From assembly GCA_011316305.1 (NCBI GenBank), contig SAUG01000162.1:39562-103561 (forward strand): a DNA stretch of 64,000 bases, written 5' to 3'. A model generated the notes under the pieces. It had not been told where the DNA came from, did not search any database, and saw only the letters and a list, made by a program, of their open reading frames with translations. Source of the stretch: Rusavskia elegans (taxonomy: Eukaryota; Ascomycota; Lecanoromycetes; Teloschistales; Teloschistaceae). Shown piece after piece: positions 33,986 to 45,014 of the stretch. How positions within the stretch are numbered: the first letter of the stretch is position 1; every line of letters begins with the position of its first letter. The translations under genes were made by a program, and so were the position numbers.

Positions 33986-34814
33986 TCACCTCCACCCCCC
34001 CACCCTCCCCTCATCCCACCTCGCCCTCTCCTCCCTCCTCCTCCCCACCCCCCTCCTCCCCTCCCTATACCTTCTCAAAAACTCCCCTACCTCCCTCTCC
34101 CCCGCCTTCATCCCCCCACCCTCACCCCCATCAACAACATCCAAAAAACTATCCTCCAACACCCCCGTCCACTCCTGCCCCTCCCTCTCTTTGGCCACCA
34201 GCCGCTGATACAGATTCTTGGCCCCCCAGGGCTCGAGCCCGCGATCGATTTCCGCTTGCTTTTGGCGCCATTGCCGCTCTAGTTGTTTGAGGTGTAGGAG
34301 ACGTGATTGGGTGGTTTGGCGCAGGTGGAGGAGTGTGCGGTGCTGTGTTTGCAGGGTGTGGGCCAGGTTGGAGGTTTGTTGGAGGTAGGGGGGGAGGGGG
34401 GAGGGGTGTAGGGAGGGGTGCAGGTGCGTGAGGGAGGTGAGGAGGGGGGGTTGGTTGAGGAGAGTGGTTAGGGTGGGGGTTCTGGGGTGCGTTAGTTGGG
34501 TTTTGGGGAGGGAAGAGGGGGTGGTACGGTTTGTCGAGGAGGATGGGGGGGAGCCAGGATTCCGAGGGGGAGGGAGGTTGGGGTTGGGATGGTTGGAGAG
34601 GTTGGTATAGGGTGTTAGGTTGGGAGAGATTGGGATGGGTTGATGTAGGTGGTGGAGGTGGTGGAGGTGGACCGCTTGATTGATGTTGTTGTTGGTGTGA
34701 GGGTTGAGATGGGCTAGGTGGAGGGCGGGATTTCGGTGGTGGAGGTGGTGGGCTTCGGGGATTAAGGAAAGTGGGTGTTGAGTAGCCGGTCGAGGATTCG
34801 CGGTATGAAGACAT
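33986..34814 (-). CDS. VPS37: ESCRT-I subunit VPS37 (Mod_r domain)
   Basis: Vps37 joins Vps23, Vps28 and Mvb12 in ESCRT-I for multivesicular-body sorting at endosomes. Two exons, 34814-34528 and 34481-33986, give 260 residues. The intron is only 46 bp (donor GTACCA), phase 2. The first 75 residues are Pro/Ser/Gln-rich and disordered. The junction gives SWLPPILLDKPTPTLTTLLN, the start of Mod_r. The core follows as LERQWRQKQAEIDRGLEPWG, then AKNLYQRLVAKEREGQEWTG, the signature of the Vps37 headpiece. The C-terminus is a Gly/Arg/Glu-rich helix (EVGEFLRRYREGRRGVGRR). Without the splice, the frame runs on as a proline-rich protein that hides the identity. High GC and purine strand bias mark the second exon. 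Confidence 0.87.
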
Positions 34815-35210
34815 GATGGTTAGGATTTGTCTTCAAGAAGGGAAGAAATGTTACTTGGTTTGAGATCTTAAACATGGAGTATCACTTTATCGATAAGATA
34901 TACCCACGAATCAGATAGCTATGAACAATACTGGTTTCACGGAATTTATGCCTGCACAAGTTTCCTATTGGGGATCGGCAGCGCTAGCTTTATTAGAAAA
35001 GTGCCAAACTTCTGGGCCTCACGAGTACATCGAGTACGACCTCCCCACTGGTTAGGTTGGCTGAAGATCCTCTTACACTCTTAACACTTAACTACCCTAA
35101 CCGAAAGTGGAATCCTCACATTCCCCCACATGACACCGAAACTCCAACACGCCGTACCCATGACACCAAAACAGTAATGATCGGGGCTCATACAAAGGTA
35201 TGCACCTCCA
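34815..35210. other. Intergenic between two minus-strand genes
   Basis: About 400 bp containing the VPS37 promoter and the 3' end of the next gene. No other gene seen. Confidence 0.5.
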
Positions 35211-36224
35211 CTAGATGGTCTGTATCCGTTTCCAGTACGGGCTATAAGTGTGCGCATCGGTAAAAACCGTCGATGCTTCCACGGTATACGTGTCGGGAGC
35301 CTGTGTAACCTCCGGGTGCTTGGGATCAACATGGCCAGGTCCCTTCTTGCAGTCCATGCGGTGAGTGCAGATATCGTCGAAATGCTTTACATCCAGTCAG
35401 TCATCAATACAAAACTTTCATCGTTTGGAAGAGTAAATCCCCAAGGACGAAGGAAAAAGAAGAAGACTCACATGGAACCCGTCCCCGCGATTGAATTTTT
35501 CCACCCCGAATTTTGGCCTGAACATCCACATGCCGTGCTTTTCGATGCACATCTTCTCGCACTTGGCCTCAACTTCTTCCCTGGGTGCCACACTGTCATG
35601 CGGGCGCGGGAGACCGCGCTGGCCGGAGTCGAAACGGAACCAATCCCTTGCTTTGCCTTCCAAGGTATCTCCCTCGAAGCCGTAGCAAAACTCATATTTG
35701 AGGTCTTGATGGCCCGGTACCGGATATCCGTCGCCCCAATTCTTCCATGGGTGTTCTCCTAAACCATGGTCGAAGCTCCCTAGGGCAGGGTCGGGAGCAA
35801 GTTGGAACTGGCCGCAGCATTTGAAATTTTGTTCCTCCCAGATGAGACATTTGTTACGAGTGTATTCGCCCACTTCATATGAGCTGCATTGGCCTTCGTA
35901 TTCTAGGACCATTCGCTGATTCATTCTATGTCCAAGCGCAACGTGGATTAGTCCTGTGGCTTGGCGAGGAGGGACAGGAAAAAGTTACCGGTGATTGTAG
36001 TATTCGAAGTTGTAGATGAAGCTCATCCTGCGGTCATCGGTGGTGCTGAGAAAGGTGAAAGGATCCCAGTCACTTTGGTCGTTGTTGGCTGGGTCGGCGG
36101 TGCAATAACAGAATAGTCGGTTAAGTGTATCCCCGGGTTCGTAATCGAAGGCAGTGGTTTGGGAAATGAGGAAGCTGAGGATGAAGGAGACGGGGAGAGA
36201 GATGAAGGCTATTAGGCTATGCAT
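35211..36224 (-). CDS. Secreted cysteine-containing protein, function unknown
   Basis: Three exons, 36224-35989, 35925-35472 and 35384-35211, give 287 residues; introns are 63 and 87 bp and phases agree. The start MHSLIAFISLPVSFILSFLI gives a clear signal peptide, cleaved near TTA/FDYEP. About twelve cysteines follow, including LFCYCTADP, NFKCCGQF, EFCYGFEG, EAKCEKMCIEKHGMW and, in exon 3, DICTHRMDCKKG. The tail HVDPKHPEVTQAPDTYTVEA ends near WKRIQTI. The cysteine-rich order suggests a disulfide-stabilised extracellular protein. I do not recognise the family. Exon 3 is supported by two extra cysteines and an in-phase junction (FH/HFDDIC). Confidence 0.72.
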
Positions 36225-37941
36225 GTTTGGGGATGAGAAGATGGAATATTGAAATGATAGAAGAACAGTAGATGTGGGAAAGCCTGTCAAAGAGGAGAAG
36301 ATGTGAGAATCGACGGTGTTCAAGAAGAGAAAATGAAAATTGCAGACGAGATTATATCGCAGGACTAAGCAGCCCATGTGATGCGTAGGAGACATTCCAG
36401 TACGATTTTGAGAGAATTGAGAACTATTCTGAGCAAGTTAACCCTTGGCCAATCCCCTCGACCCAACCAAAATTCCGTGAGGCTGGACAATTGAGATAGC
36501 TGCCTGTTGGTACTGAGGGACAGCTGATTATCCTATGTAGGATTGAAATTACAGTAAAAGGCCCTCGAACGCTTGGGCTGTCTTATGAGTGGTATCCGGT
36601 CCTTCACCTTTCGGCTTTGGGACAATGACTGACTCGCATCGTTCGTGGGAATGCTACCTGACGTAACAGTCGAGCGATATCCCTATCGAGGTAACGACTG
36701 CTGTACGCCCCTCATTGCGATTTGCTTTCCCGCGCAACGAGCCGAGTGTGTCAAGGTATGTGTCATGAAGCAGCAAGAGTTGTGCTGTGTAATGCCAAGG
36801 CTTGCAGAGTTGCAAAACTCTACAAATTCTCTAGTCCAAATCTTCACCTTGGACCGCTTTACATCACTCGGGATATTGTGGCCACCACCGAGCTTATTTT
36901 ACTTGTTTTTACGCAAACGAAGGTAAAACATCTAACCGAGAATGTGCACGCTCCGTGCGTGGACGGCAGTGGAATAGTCTCGAGGCGTACCGCTATCAGG
37001 CCACGTTACCGCATACCTCTGTGCACACCAACAAACGAACCGAATCACTTTATGCTGCAAGCATCCAATATCCGGCTCATGCAGGGTAAAGGTCTATGCT
37101 TTGACAAACTAAACCACATCCTCCGCGAATATCCAACGGGTGTGGGACGAATGCAACACTGTCGACGACCATGATTCCCTACGCACCAAAGATACTCCGG
37201 ACAACCCAGCAGGACTCCAAATCAGGAGGCAGACTGAAAACAAGTACTCTGACATCATCCTCCAAATCTCAATCGAAGCGGCACCATTTTGCAATAGCAT
37301 TTGGCCAAAAAAGGTTCGAGTTCTTCTCGCGTTGTCCAGAGCTCAACTCGCTCAAGGCTCCGATTGCGTTTTCCCCCTTTGTCGAAGAGTGTATGCCAGA
37401 TTCAAGCAGTGATCGAGGCTTCTTGCATCCCCAAAAATCCCCAGTACTGACAATATGGTCCTCGATGGAAATTCGATATATCAGCTATCCATGATTTCTA
37501 TCATACATATAATTGTTGGTGCTCTTTGCGTATCTGCCCGAAGAACCGGGTCGAGTTCGTGTTTCTTTAGTTTCAAGGTATCGATGCAGTCGTTTTCGTT
37601 GTAGGCTCCTTCTCACGTTGGCTTGTGCTGACATGATTAAATTTTGCTTGTCGTTGGTCTCTACTACATCTCGCAACGATAGTCGAAACCACCGGCTTTG
37701 AATCCTCGCTTTGACCACTTTTCGGCGTCGTGATAATCTACTAATATAGGACCGTTGGCGACATGCGCTCACCACCAGTCATATGCGCCTTTCGCATGGC
37801 AGTCCACCACGGACGTCTGGACCCGATGGGATCTTATATCTTTCACCACCAACGGCTCATATACAACGATGTCGAACAGCAATGATTTCATAGCCCACAA
37901 AGATTCATCTCACAGCAACGACATCCTCGACAACCACGACC
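36225..37941. other. Intergenic, no gene recognised
   Basis: About 1.7 kb. Several frames of 60-150 codons exist on both strands but overlap one another and lack signal peptides or recognisable domains. Confidence 0.5.
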
Positions 37942-38454
37942 ATGATCATTTCCCTCGCCCTAATCCTCACCGTTCTCCTCCGCCCTGCGATTTCTCCCCC
38001 GCCGCCATCAAGGGTCAACCACGCCCTCCCCATCCTCCCCCTCAACCTCACCGGTCCTGACAACGCCCCCTTCGTACCCGAAGCCACCATCTGCTACGAT
38101 GAGCGCTACGCCCGACCCTACAAAGCCCCTTCGTACCCCGGCTGCGTACACGTTGTTGAGAACAACATCGCCACCGGCACGCGCCCCGACCAGTGGCACG
38201 CTTTCTCGCGCCTGCCACACCCGATGAGGCAGTCGCGGGTCCCCAAGTCGTGGGTCGATAACGGACAATCATGCGAGGTGCACATCGATGTGCCAGTGGC
38301 TGTGGTGGAGATGGCCAGTCTGACGGAGATTCAGGCGGCGGCCAGAGCGATTGCAATCAAGTGTGTTCTGGGGTCGTGGCATCTAGGGGGCTTCACTTTT
38401 GTGGGGATCAAGAATGAGTTGTTGGTCAGTATCCACGGGGAGGATCGACGGTAG
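37942..38454 (+). CDS. Small secreted four-cysteine protein, paralogue A
   Basis: A 170-residue single-exon protein with signal peptide MIISLALILTVLLRPAIS. The mature part has four cysteines at residues 51, 68, 111 and 141. The layout is GCVHVVENNI, then LPHPMRQSRVPKSW, then SCEVHIDVPVAVV, then SLTEIQAAARAIAIKCVLG, then LGGFTFVGIKNELLVSIHG. The same order, with similar cysteine spacing, recurs in the genes at 40268-40804 and 41606-42300, so the three look like a divergent local family. I have seen similar effector-like secreted families in filamentous fungi; the function is not known to me. The start is the first ATG before the signal peptide. Confidence 0.72.
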   Translation: MIISLALILTVLLRPAISPPPPSRVNHALPILPLNLTGPDNAPFVPEATICYDERYARPYKAPSYPGCVHVVENNIATGTRPDQWHAFSRLPHPMRQSRVPKSWVDNGQSCEVHIDVPVAVVEMASLTEIQAAARAIAIKCVLGSWHLGGFTFVGIKNELLVSIHGEDRR

Positions 38455-40267
38455 TCGTCGTTGGCTTGGAGTGCTGCGATGGGTGGTTCTTTGCGGTAAT
38501 TGTAGTCTCGAAACATATCTTATACAAAATCCGAGGTTTTCCTTTGAGAAAGTCTGATTGATCCAGCGAAAGAGCCACTTAGGCGTGTTTAAAAGACTTC
38601 TGCTTCTTTGGGAGCAATCCTGCGTTGAAGCCATGGTTGGGGGCTTCTTTCTTAAGCTTGTTCTCTTTTCAATGTTAAACCGAACCTTCTTTTCATTGGG
38701 ATATGCGCATTCTTTTATACTTTCATCTCGTTCGATGGGGTCTCAACCACATTTGACTGCCGTTGGTAGTGATGCGGAAAGTGGCCATGGAGGGTCATGG
38801 TATCCTCTCGGGTGTTTCAAAAGCCAGCACCATCGTTGGTATTCGAACTATACACCGTCGTGATTAATAACTTGGTGAGGATCATTGTATTAGCAAGAAA
38901 TGCGGGAATAAATACATGATGATTATCGAAATACAACATAGGAGAGGAGGAGAGACAACTTGACAGAATTCCAAGTGATTGCCGCTTCATGATCTTCAGA
39001 GATATAAGGTCAGGTGTTCAACGATTTACAACACTCACTGGGAGATCGGATATTGGCATTGAGTAGCACGTTCATGGAGTCGTGGTGGCCTCGGAGGAAA
39101 CTTATTGGGACGAGGGTCGGTTACATTTAAAATTGCTGCGCCAAATAAGGCCACCATTTTATATATATATCTTACTAGGTAATTAAGCGATCTACTATCT
39201 AAATCTTTTACAGTCTTTTCGACTGCTTCTAAAGGCTTAATATTCTAAGTTTTAGTAAATTTCCCCGTATATTAAGCGAGTAATAGATTTAATAAACAAG
39301 GTATTTTGTAGAAAAAGAGGCGGTTTGCTTAGTAAAATGGCGGGGTACCTCGTTTGGCGCAGCAATTTTAATTGTAACCGACCCTCGGGAGGTCCGAAAG
39401 GGTTGTCTCGGATGACGCTACCTTCCAAAGCGGGTTAGACAAGTCACGCGGAGCTTTCACAGCGAGGATTGCGTACCTATCCGGCTAGCGTCGGGTCGTC
39501 TGAACACTGAGACAACGAAAGGGGGATGAGAGTTTTGCAGTCAATTTGACAGACAAGGGCCAGGCCCTAACATTTTCAACTTCTCGTCCAAACTGAAGCA
39601 GCATCGTCATCAACGTTCTTTTTTTGCGTTCAGCAGCCTGTGTATTATGACGATTGTCCGATTGCGTTGGCATCTCAAGAAATGTCTTTACTGCTGTCAA
39701 TTTCCGATGCTATGCAGCCTTCTCAAGTTCCCTTGGAGCAGGTACAGCATCGATCGATTACTCTTTCTCAGGGGGTTTTCGGTCAGCGCTTTCATAGGAT
39801 GGAACAACGTCCATCCAGAAGGTTGATGACTGGCATGACACTAGACTCTCCAGGACCCAGGAATTGGCACCGTCCCCATTCGCCCGCCCACATCGACAAC
39901 TGGAATCTCTCGTTGGCGACAGTCGCCAAAGAGAGCATGGGCACTAAGAACCATAACGAGCACCGCATCCGTATTGTGGACTATTGAGCCTCAGGACTAA
40001 TTAAAGGTGGGACGGAAGCTCCACTCGCGTGGTCCTGCTATTCGATTCTCCTCGAGTGGTTCGCAAGAAAGCAATCCTCCCACAACAGCCTTACACGCGA
40101 CCGTCTGGACCCCAGCGACAGGATTCATTGAGCTTACTGTATGGCGAGATATCAGCCTTAAGTCGATGAGCAAACTGCATCTATATCGCTCTTTTGCCAA
40201 ATTTGTACGCTCATTCTGTCATCCCCCGCTCGCTCCTGTTTTCGTTAGAAGCAACGACACAGCCAAA
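38455..40267. other. Intergenic DNA carrying a MITE-like element
   Basis: About 1.8 kb between secreted paralogues A and B. It holds the AT-rich inverted-repeat element described at 39111-39387. The rest shows only short frames; a 115-codon frame near 39640-39987 has no supporting feature. Confidence 0.55.
39111..39387. mobile_element. MITE-like element with 35-bp terminal inverted repeats
   Basis: The ends match as inverted repeats over 35 bp with one mismatch. The left end starts CGAGGGTCGGTTACA, then TTAAAATTGCTGCGCC; the right end (39353-39387) is its reverse complement. Beyond a small offset, similarity continues inward (CCACCATTTTA against CCGCCATTTTA). The 277-bp element has no coding capacity. 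Its interior is strongly AT-rich with many TA steps (TATATATATA; TTAAGCGA twice), unlike flanking DNA. This fits a non-autonomous DNA transposon, perhaps altered by repeat-induced point mutation. I see no clear target-site duplication. Confidence 0.75.
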
Positions 40268-40804
40268 ATGTCGCCAAGTCCCCTTTTCTTCATATGCATC
40301 CTCTTTACACTCACTCTCCTACACGTCCGCGCATCACCTACCATCTCTGCAAGAGCGGACTCTGCCTCCACCTTCTCCGACCTCCGCTTAACAATCCACC
40401 CCGGATTCACCGAACCTTTCCCCAAAATAAGCTTGTCCGAAGACCCATCCGATTGCTTCACTCAGCCACGCAGCCCCGGACCACCTCGCCTTTTCCCGGT
40501 CTCAAGACAACATTGCGTCGAACTCGTCTTTCGACTGGTTATAAGATCTCAATCCACTCTGGCCTTCGAATGGGATCCCAAAACCATGCACTTCCCAGTG
40601 CGGTTCCGTCTAGGGACGTGTGCCATTTCCGTCTACAGTGTTGCTGCGGGGACCACGGATGTCTTCTCCGTCATTGCTGTTGCGAGGGTCGCCGGATTGA
40701 TCATCAACCAATGCGCCACGCCAGATAAAGAGTATCTTGGTGGCCGGTTGGAAATCGGGGCCAGAGGTGCTTTTTGGGTTACCGTGTCTGGTAACGCTCG
40801 GTAG
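40268..40804 (+). CDS. Small secreted four-cysteine protein, paralogue B
   Basis: A 178-residue single-exon protein starting MSPSPLFFICILFTLTLLHV, a signal peptide cleaved near RAS/PT. Cysteines after the leader lie at about 63, 83, 118 and 149. The pattern is QHCVELVFRL, then MHFPVRFRLGTCAISVYSVA, then VIAVARVAGLIINQC, then YLGGRLEIGARGAFWVTVSG. It aligns by eye with paralogue A (GCV..V; SCEV.I; AAR.I...C; LGG....G....V.G). Sequence identity is low and spacing is conserved. The frame is open further upstream, but the ATG at 40268 is the one that directly precedes the hydrophobic leader. Confidence 0.72.
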   Translation: MSPSPLFFICILFTLTLLHVRASPTISARADSASTFSDLRLTIHPGFTEPFPKISLSEDPSDCFTQPRSPGPPRLFPVSRQHCVELVFRLVIRSQSTLAFEWDPKTMHFPVRFRLGTCAISVYSVAAGTTDVFSVIAVARVAGLIINQCATPDKEYLGGRLEIGARGAFWVTVSGNAR

Positions 40805-41605
40805 GTTGGCCAGATCTGGGCCGGTATCCATTCCATGCTGGAGAGACAGCCGGATGGGTCTCGCGGAAAAATTGGGCAGGGACGGGTCTCCTCGCTGCAT
40901 CTCGGATGAGACAAATGTTTAAAAACCAACGCCCATCTTCTGAATAAATCATCCAAAACCACTGTCGCGTTCGAATCGTGACGGACTGCTCGTCGCAATA
41001 CAGCCTCAGATGAGTATCGAAATATGCTGCAGTGTCCTTCCGCTTGGCAATATGAGGCGACAGAAGCCCAGAGACGAATATCGCACGTGTAGGACTGAAC
41101 TCGCAGGTCCGTCCACTCGTCGAAGTCCCGGGCGTCCGCTTCTCCTGGTCATATCAATCAGCCACCCATTGATACAGGTCTTGCTCCATTGCAGTCGACT
41201 CTTTCAAAAATCCAGCTCCTTTCCCACTCTCTACTTTTCCGCGATCCGACAATAGTCCGTCATTATCAGCGACAGTACTCTTCACCGTTCGCCTGAGAAA
41301 TAGCGTCACCACCCCCGTCAGCCCCCTATACTGAACGTGCGCGAAGAGATGACTCTCAATGACAGCTGGTATCAGCAAACACAGTTGTCGATCACTGACT
41401 GCCAACTCCAATACAAGCAAGGGTTCCCAATATCATCCCTTCCCACCCAAGCATCCAAAACTCCTAGCTATTCCGCACGCCTGAACCCAAAGATACGACC
41501 TCGCCCCCTCTCCCTCTCCATCCCACAAACCCCCTGACCCCCAACAACCACACCCCCCTACAGCTCAACAACCACAACCCCCTACACCCCAACAGCCACA
41601 ACCCC
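40805..41605. other. Intergenic between convergent secreted paralogues
   Basis: About 800 bp with no supported gene. The right end is occupied by the start of the 24-bp minisatellite. Confidence 0.5.
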
Positions 41606-41628
41606 CTACAGCTCAACAACCACACCCC
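41533..41628. repeat. 24-bp minisatellite, about four units
   Basis: Units begin CCTACA or CCTGAC at 41533, 41557, 41581 and 41605, a strict 24-bp period, each containing an (A)ACAACCACA-like core. The last unit overlaps the 3' end of paralogue C and supplies its final codons (VVVEL) and stop. Confidence 0.85.
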
Positions 41629-42300
41629 CCATCAAAAACCTACCCTTCCCCGCCACAACCCCCATCCCCACATCCCGTTTACTCGGCAAAATCCGCACAT
41701 TCCGCATCCCCAGCCCCGCGTGGCCTTTCTCCCCTTTCCAGCCCAACAGACATTTCGATACCATTTCCCCGAATATATGCTGCGTGCATTCTTGATAAGA
41801 GGGGACGCCTTCACCTCGGGCGAGGGTGGGGGGCAGGTAGAAGCCCATGGAGCAGGAGGGGTAGGATGCCTGTTTTTGGGATGTCAGCGTGTGATCTTCT
41901 TTGCTGGGGGAGGCGAAAGGAAAGTTGTGTAGGGGGTGGGTGAGAGGGGAGGAAGAAAGGAGATTCGGGGGTTTCATCTTTCTGGGGAAAAAGGGGGTCA
42001 ACATACCCATTGCCATACACCCCTCGGTGGGAAAGGGAAAGTGAGTTTTGAGCAGATGGCGGGGATGGTGTGGGTTAGGCATGTTTGGGGGTTGATGGCT
42101 GGGAGGGAGAAAGGGGGACCGGGAATGCAGTGGAGGGGGGAGGAGATGGTATTGGTGAGGCGTTGTGAGGGGATGTTGTTGTTGATGTTGGTATTTGGGG
42201 GAGATAGAGGTGGAGCTGGATGGGCGATTGTGGTTTGGAGGCTGAGGGTGAGGGTAAGGAGGAGAAGGCAGAATTGATAGAAAGGAATGAGATGGATCAT
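41606..42300 (-). CDS. Small secreted four-cysteine protein, paralogue C
   Basis: Two exons, 42300-42019 and 41869-41606, give 181 residues with a phase-0 junction (FPPRG/ASYPSC). The intron is 149 bp (donor GTATGG, acceptor AACAG). The start MIHLIPFYQFCLLLLTLTLS is a signal peptide. Cysteines follow the A/B pattern (about residues 58, 74, 100 and 134) plus two extra at 83 and 122. Matching blocks are TCLTHTIPAICSKLTFPFPP, then SCSMGFYLPPTL, then ECTQHIFGEMVSKCLLG, then GLGMRNVRI. The splice was chosen because it restores this family pattern; a smaller intron within the same region cannot be made to keep frame. The C-terminal residues and stop come from a minisatellite unit. Confidence 0.62.
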
Positions 42301-43495
42301 GCTGAGAGGGTTATACATCTTGTTTCACAGGTTTGGTCAAAGATATGTCGTTGAAGGAAGCGTAGCGGCTTATGGATTCCACGTACTGAGAAATGAAAAG
42401 GGCAGGGTCTCCTCGCGTTGGGGGCCATCTTATATCGACGAGATAGAGTTTGTGTAACGAAGATAACGCTAACAAGGTGCATGATCTGAAAAAAAGGTTT
42501 GGTCGGCTGGTCCCTCGGGAAAGATCACGATTTATGATATGCAGGGTCCAGGTCCTACTCCGTACTCGTACAGCGTCCGAGGTCCTGGACCCTGCGTCTT
42601 CAATTCTGCGGACAAGGCATAGTGATTGGTGTATATGCTGTAAGGACCCTACCTTGAATTTGGAAGTAGAGCCGCAGATTTGGCTGGGTGTGAGATCCCA
42701 AGCCGGGATCTATGTAGGAAGAATTCTTAAATGGCGAAAGTATGCGGTGAATATTCTTCCTGATGTACAACATGATTTGATCGTTTCGGACTCGTTGTTT
42801 CCTGAGGTACACTCTGGTATGCAATGGTAAGTTGGAGATAGTGCCCATGATCTGGTTTCGGTAGAGCAGTATCCGTACCTGGCGGATATCTTCGAGTTCG
42901 AAGCTGACTTCAGAACCATATCGGCATCAGCGACCATATCCCATACCTGACAAAATTTGCGTATGCTTCATCGTACTGGGATTGAAAGCAGGTCCTGGGA
43001 ACACTCTGTCGGCACGACGTCCGTCAGCGAGGGTCCAACTGAGTCACAGACTCTTTCGGCGCCTATATCGCAAAAGCGCGTATGGTTACTATTCTTGCAT
43101 GCGACAGGCGGGAAGGATAGGACCCTGTCACACTTGGGCTGTTCAGAGGTGTGGTGCGCATGCACGACCGTTGCGGAACGGTTTGGTGTCGGCTATATGT
43201 CGCACTGATCGCGCTGGAAACCCGTTTTGTTTCTGCTTGCCCGGCGAATCTGGCTCGTCGGGCTGGGTCCAGCCTTAGGAAACATGACGACAAGGAATTC
43301 GAGCGGGTGGGAGAGCAGGGTCGAAACATTATTGTTTGAAGCGGCATGTCTGAGCGATAGGCCCGGAAGGTGAACTGGTATTAATACTCAAGGTTGTGGC
43401 ATCTTGTGAAGTCGAAATTGTAAAACTCTTGAACATCTGACTGAGGCTTTAATCCTTCTTTTGGTAACCTCTTGCATCTCGTACAATCCCCAAGG
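42301..43495. other. Intergenic, one perfect hairpin
   Basis: About 1.2 kb without a supported gene. A 12-bp perfect inverted repeat (GCAGGGTCCAGG at 42541-42552 and its complement at 42584-42595) could form a hairpin with a 31-base loop. Confidence 0.5.
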
Positions 43496-44279
43496 ATGCA
43501 TTTCTCCACTCCCCTCGTGCTCTCGAGCTTGTTCTCGCTCTCCCTCGCTTTACCCCAGTTCGAGGGGCTCAAGGAGGCACGTCCCGGTCGATTGATGGTC
43601 TCATACAATGCACAGACCTTCAAGACATTTGGAATGAAGGCCGGTGCCGGAGCAATCGCTGCCGAAGTGAAAGATTCGCAGCCCTTCACCATCAAGGCGT
43701 ATAACAGCGAGTTCCCTGAAATCCATATGAAGGACATCGTTGCTTCGAACACGCAATTCTTCATTGGTGGTAAAAGGACTGGCAGCCTGTGCCCGGAAGA
43801 AGTCAAGGACTGCCCGCTCGGGAATGTTACTGCTCTGCAGGTCACAAAGGAGGGTAATGCTGTTCTCGTAAGTCTTCTCCATAGCAGCAAACAGATAGCA
43901 CGACGCTCACTGCGGTAACCAGGATGTTCAAGTCAATGAAACCCAACCCATTTACATTGGCCCACGTGCACAGCTCCGATTCAACCCGCCAGGAGTCACG
44001 GTGCGCGAAGACTCAAAAAATGCCACTTTCACCCTCCAGCCAAACCCAATACCCGCCCCGCCCGGCTCCGCAGCTTTCGTCTTCTCTGGTGTAGGGAGAG
44101 CGACTGGTTATCTGGCTTGTCCCGTCGGTGGGAGAAAACCGATATACCAGGTCTTCGCAGGTCTGCCCAATATAAAAGATTCATGGGTGCCAGGCGGAGA
44201 TGTCAGCAATTGCATTGGCTTTGACGCATTTGCAACCAACTATACGAGTCCGATGCCAGCTGCGTATCAGTATGTATGA
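43496..44279 (+). CDS. PhiA-like secreted cell-wall protein
   Basis: Two exons, 43496-43867 and 43923-44279, separated by a 55-bp phase-0 intron, give 242 residues. The start MHFSTPLVLSSLFSLSLALP is a signal peptide. The rest matches the fungal PhiA/IgE-binding-like cell-wall family: FFIGGKRTGSLCPEEVKDCP, then IYIGPRAQLRFNPPG, then FVFSGVGRATGYLACPVGG, then IYQVFAG, and near the end NCIGFDAFATNY with AYQYV. Aspergillus PhiA is needed for phialide and conidium development and lies in the cell wall. This member is longer than the usual 180-190 residues because of an N-terminal region and an insert before SNCIGF. Four cysteines (two CP pairs) are retained. Confidence 0.8.
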
Positions 44280-45014
44280 GCTTGGATAGTCTGGAAAATA
44301 CCCTGTAATATTAAAAGGAGTTATGTGTGTATCATAGAATAGGAGGGAAAAGTCAGACATAGACAATCAACACTTGTCACAAACTTTCTGTCAATCGGTT
44401 GAGGTTGGAACACAAACAAAATCGGCAGAGAACGAACAGGTCATGCACCAGAATAAGCATTCCAGCCATATGACTGTGTATTCAAAACGACGACATGTAG
44501 AAACACAAGTCAGACGATAGCGAGAACGGTGAGAGCCGACTTCATGGGCGAAAAAGTTAGTTTTCGAAGAGGCAAGACTTGATCCATATGACCTCAAAGT
44601 CTGCATTGGAGACGCATACCAATATCTGCTGTTAGATTTGGAGCACTGCCACTGCACCATCTTGACCATGCCCACCTGTCTAACGCGTCCAGCTTGGAGG
44701 CACCAAAGCCAAAATTATCAAGGCCTTCCTGACAAGTAAGTCGACAGATTGGACCGAATGAGTGTCTCTCCCGCCAAGACGAGGCTGTTCGAGATGCGTC
44801 CGTGACAACATGCCATAAGTGGTGCTGAATGTCACGCAGACATCAAATTATCAAAGTGTGGCACCAGCTTGGGCTGGTTCGTTTCGACAATCCGCAGCTT
44901 GTAGTATTTGCCAGCGTGGTGTTCTTCGTCGCTGTGGAGTTTGCGCGTACAGTGTTGATGAGCAGAGCTCGGAATTTTCGTGATTTCTTGGTTCTGGTAA
45001 AGGCTAGTTTATCA
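44280..45014. other. Intergenic between convergent genes
   Basis: About 735 bp between the 3' ends of the PhiA-like gene and ACL4. No gene recognised. Confidence 0.5.

Noticed and set aside
34149..34814. Single-exon proline-rich protein of 221 residues
   Set aside because: Splicing out 46 bp turns the second half into a clear VPS37 Mod_r domain, so the unspliced read is an artefact.
35250..35762. 170-residue plus-strand frame
   Set aside because: Shadow of the spliced minus-strand secreted gene.
36645..37174. Overlapping plus-strand frames with several cysteines
   Set aside because: No signal peptide; frames overlap each other and no splice model gives a coherent protein.
39640..39987. 115-residue plus-strand frame between secreted paralogues
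   Set aside because: No leader, domain or splice support; ordinary chance opening.
41980..42019. 39-bp intron alternative in paralogue C
   Set aside because: Too short for a normal intron, and its junction leads to an immediate stop or a frame break; the 149-bp intron keeps the family pattern.
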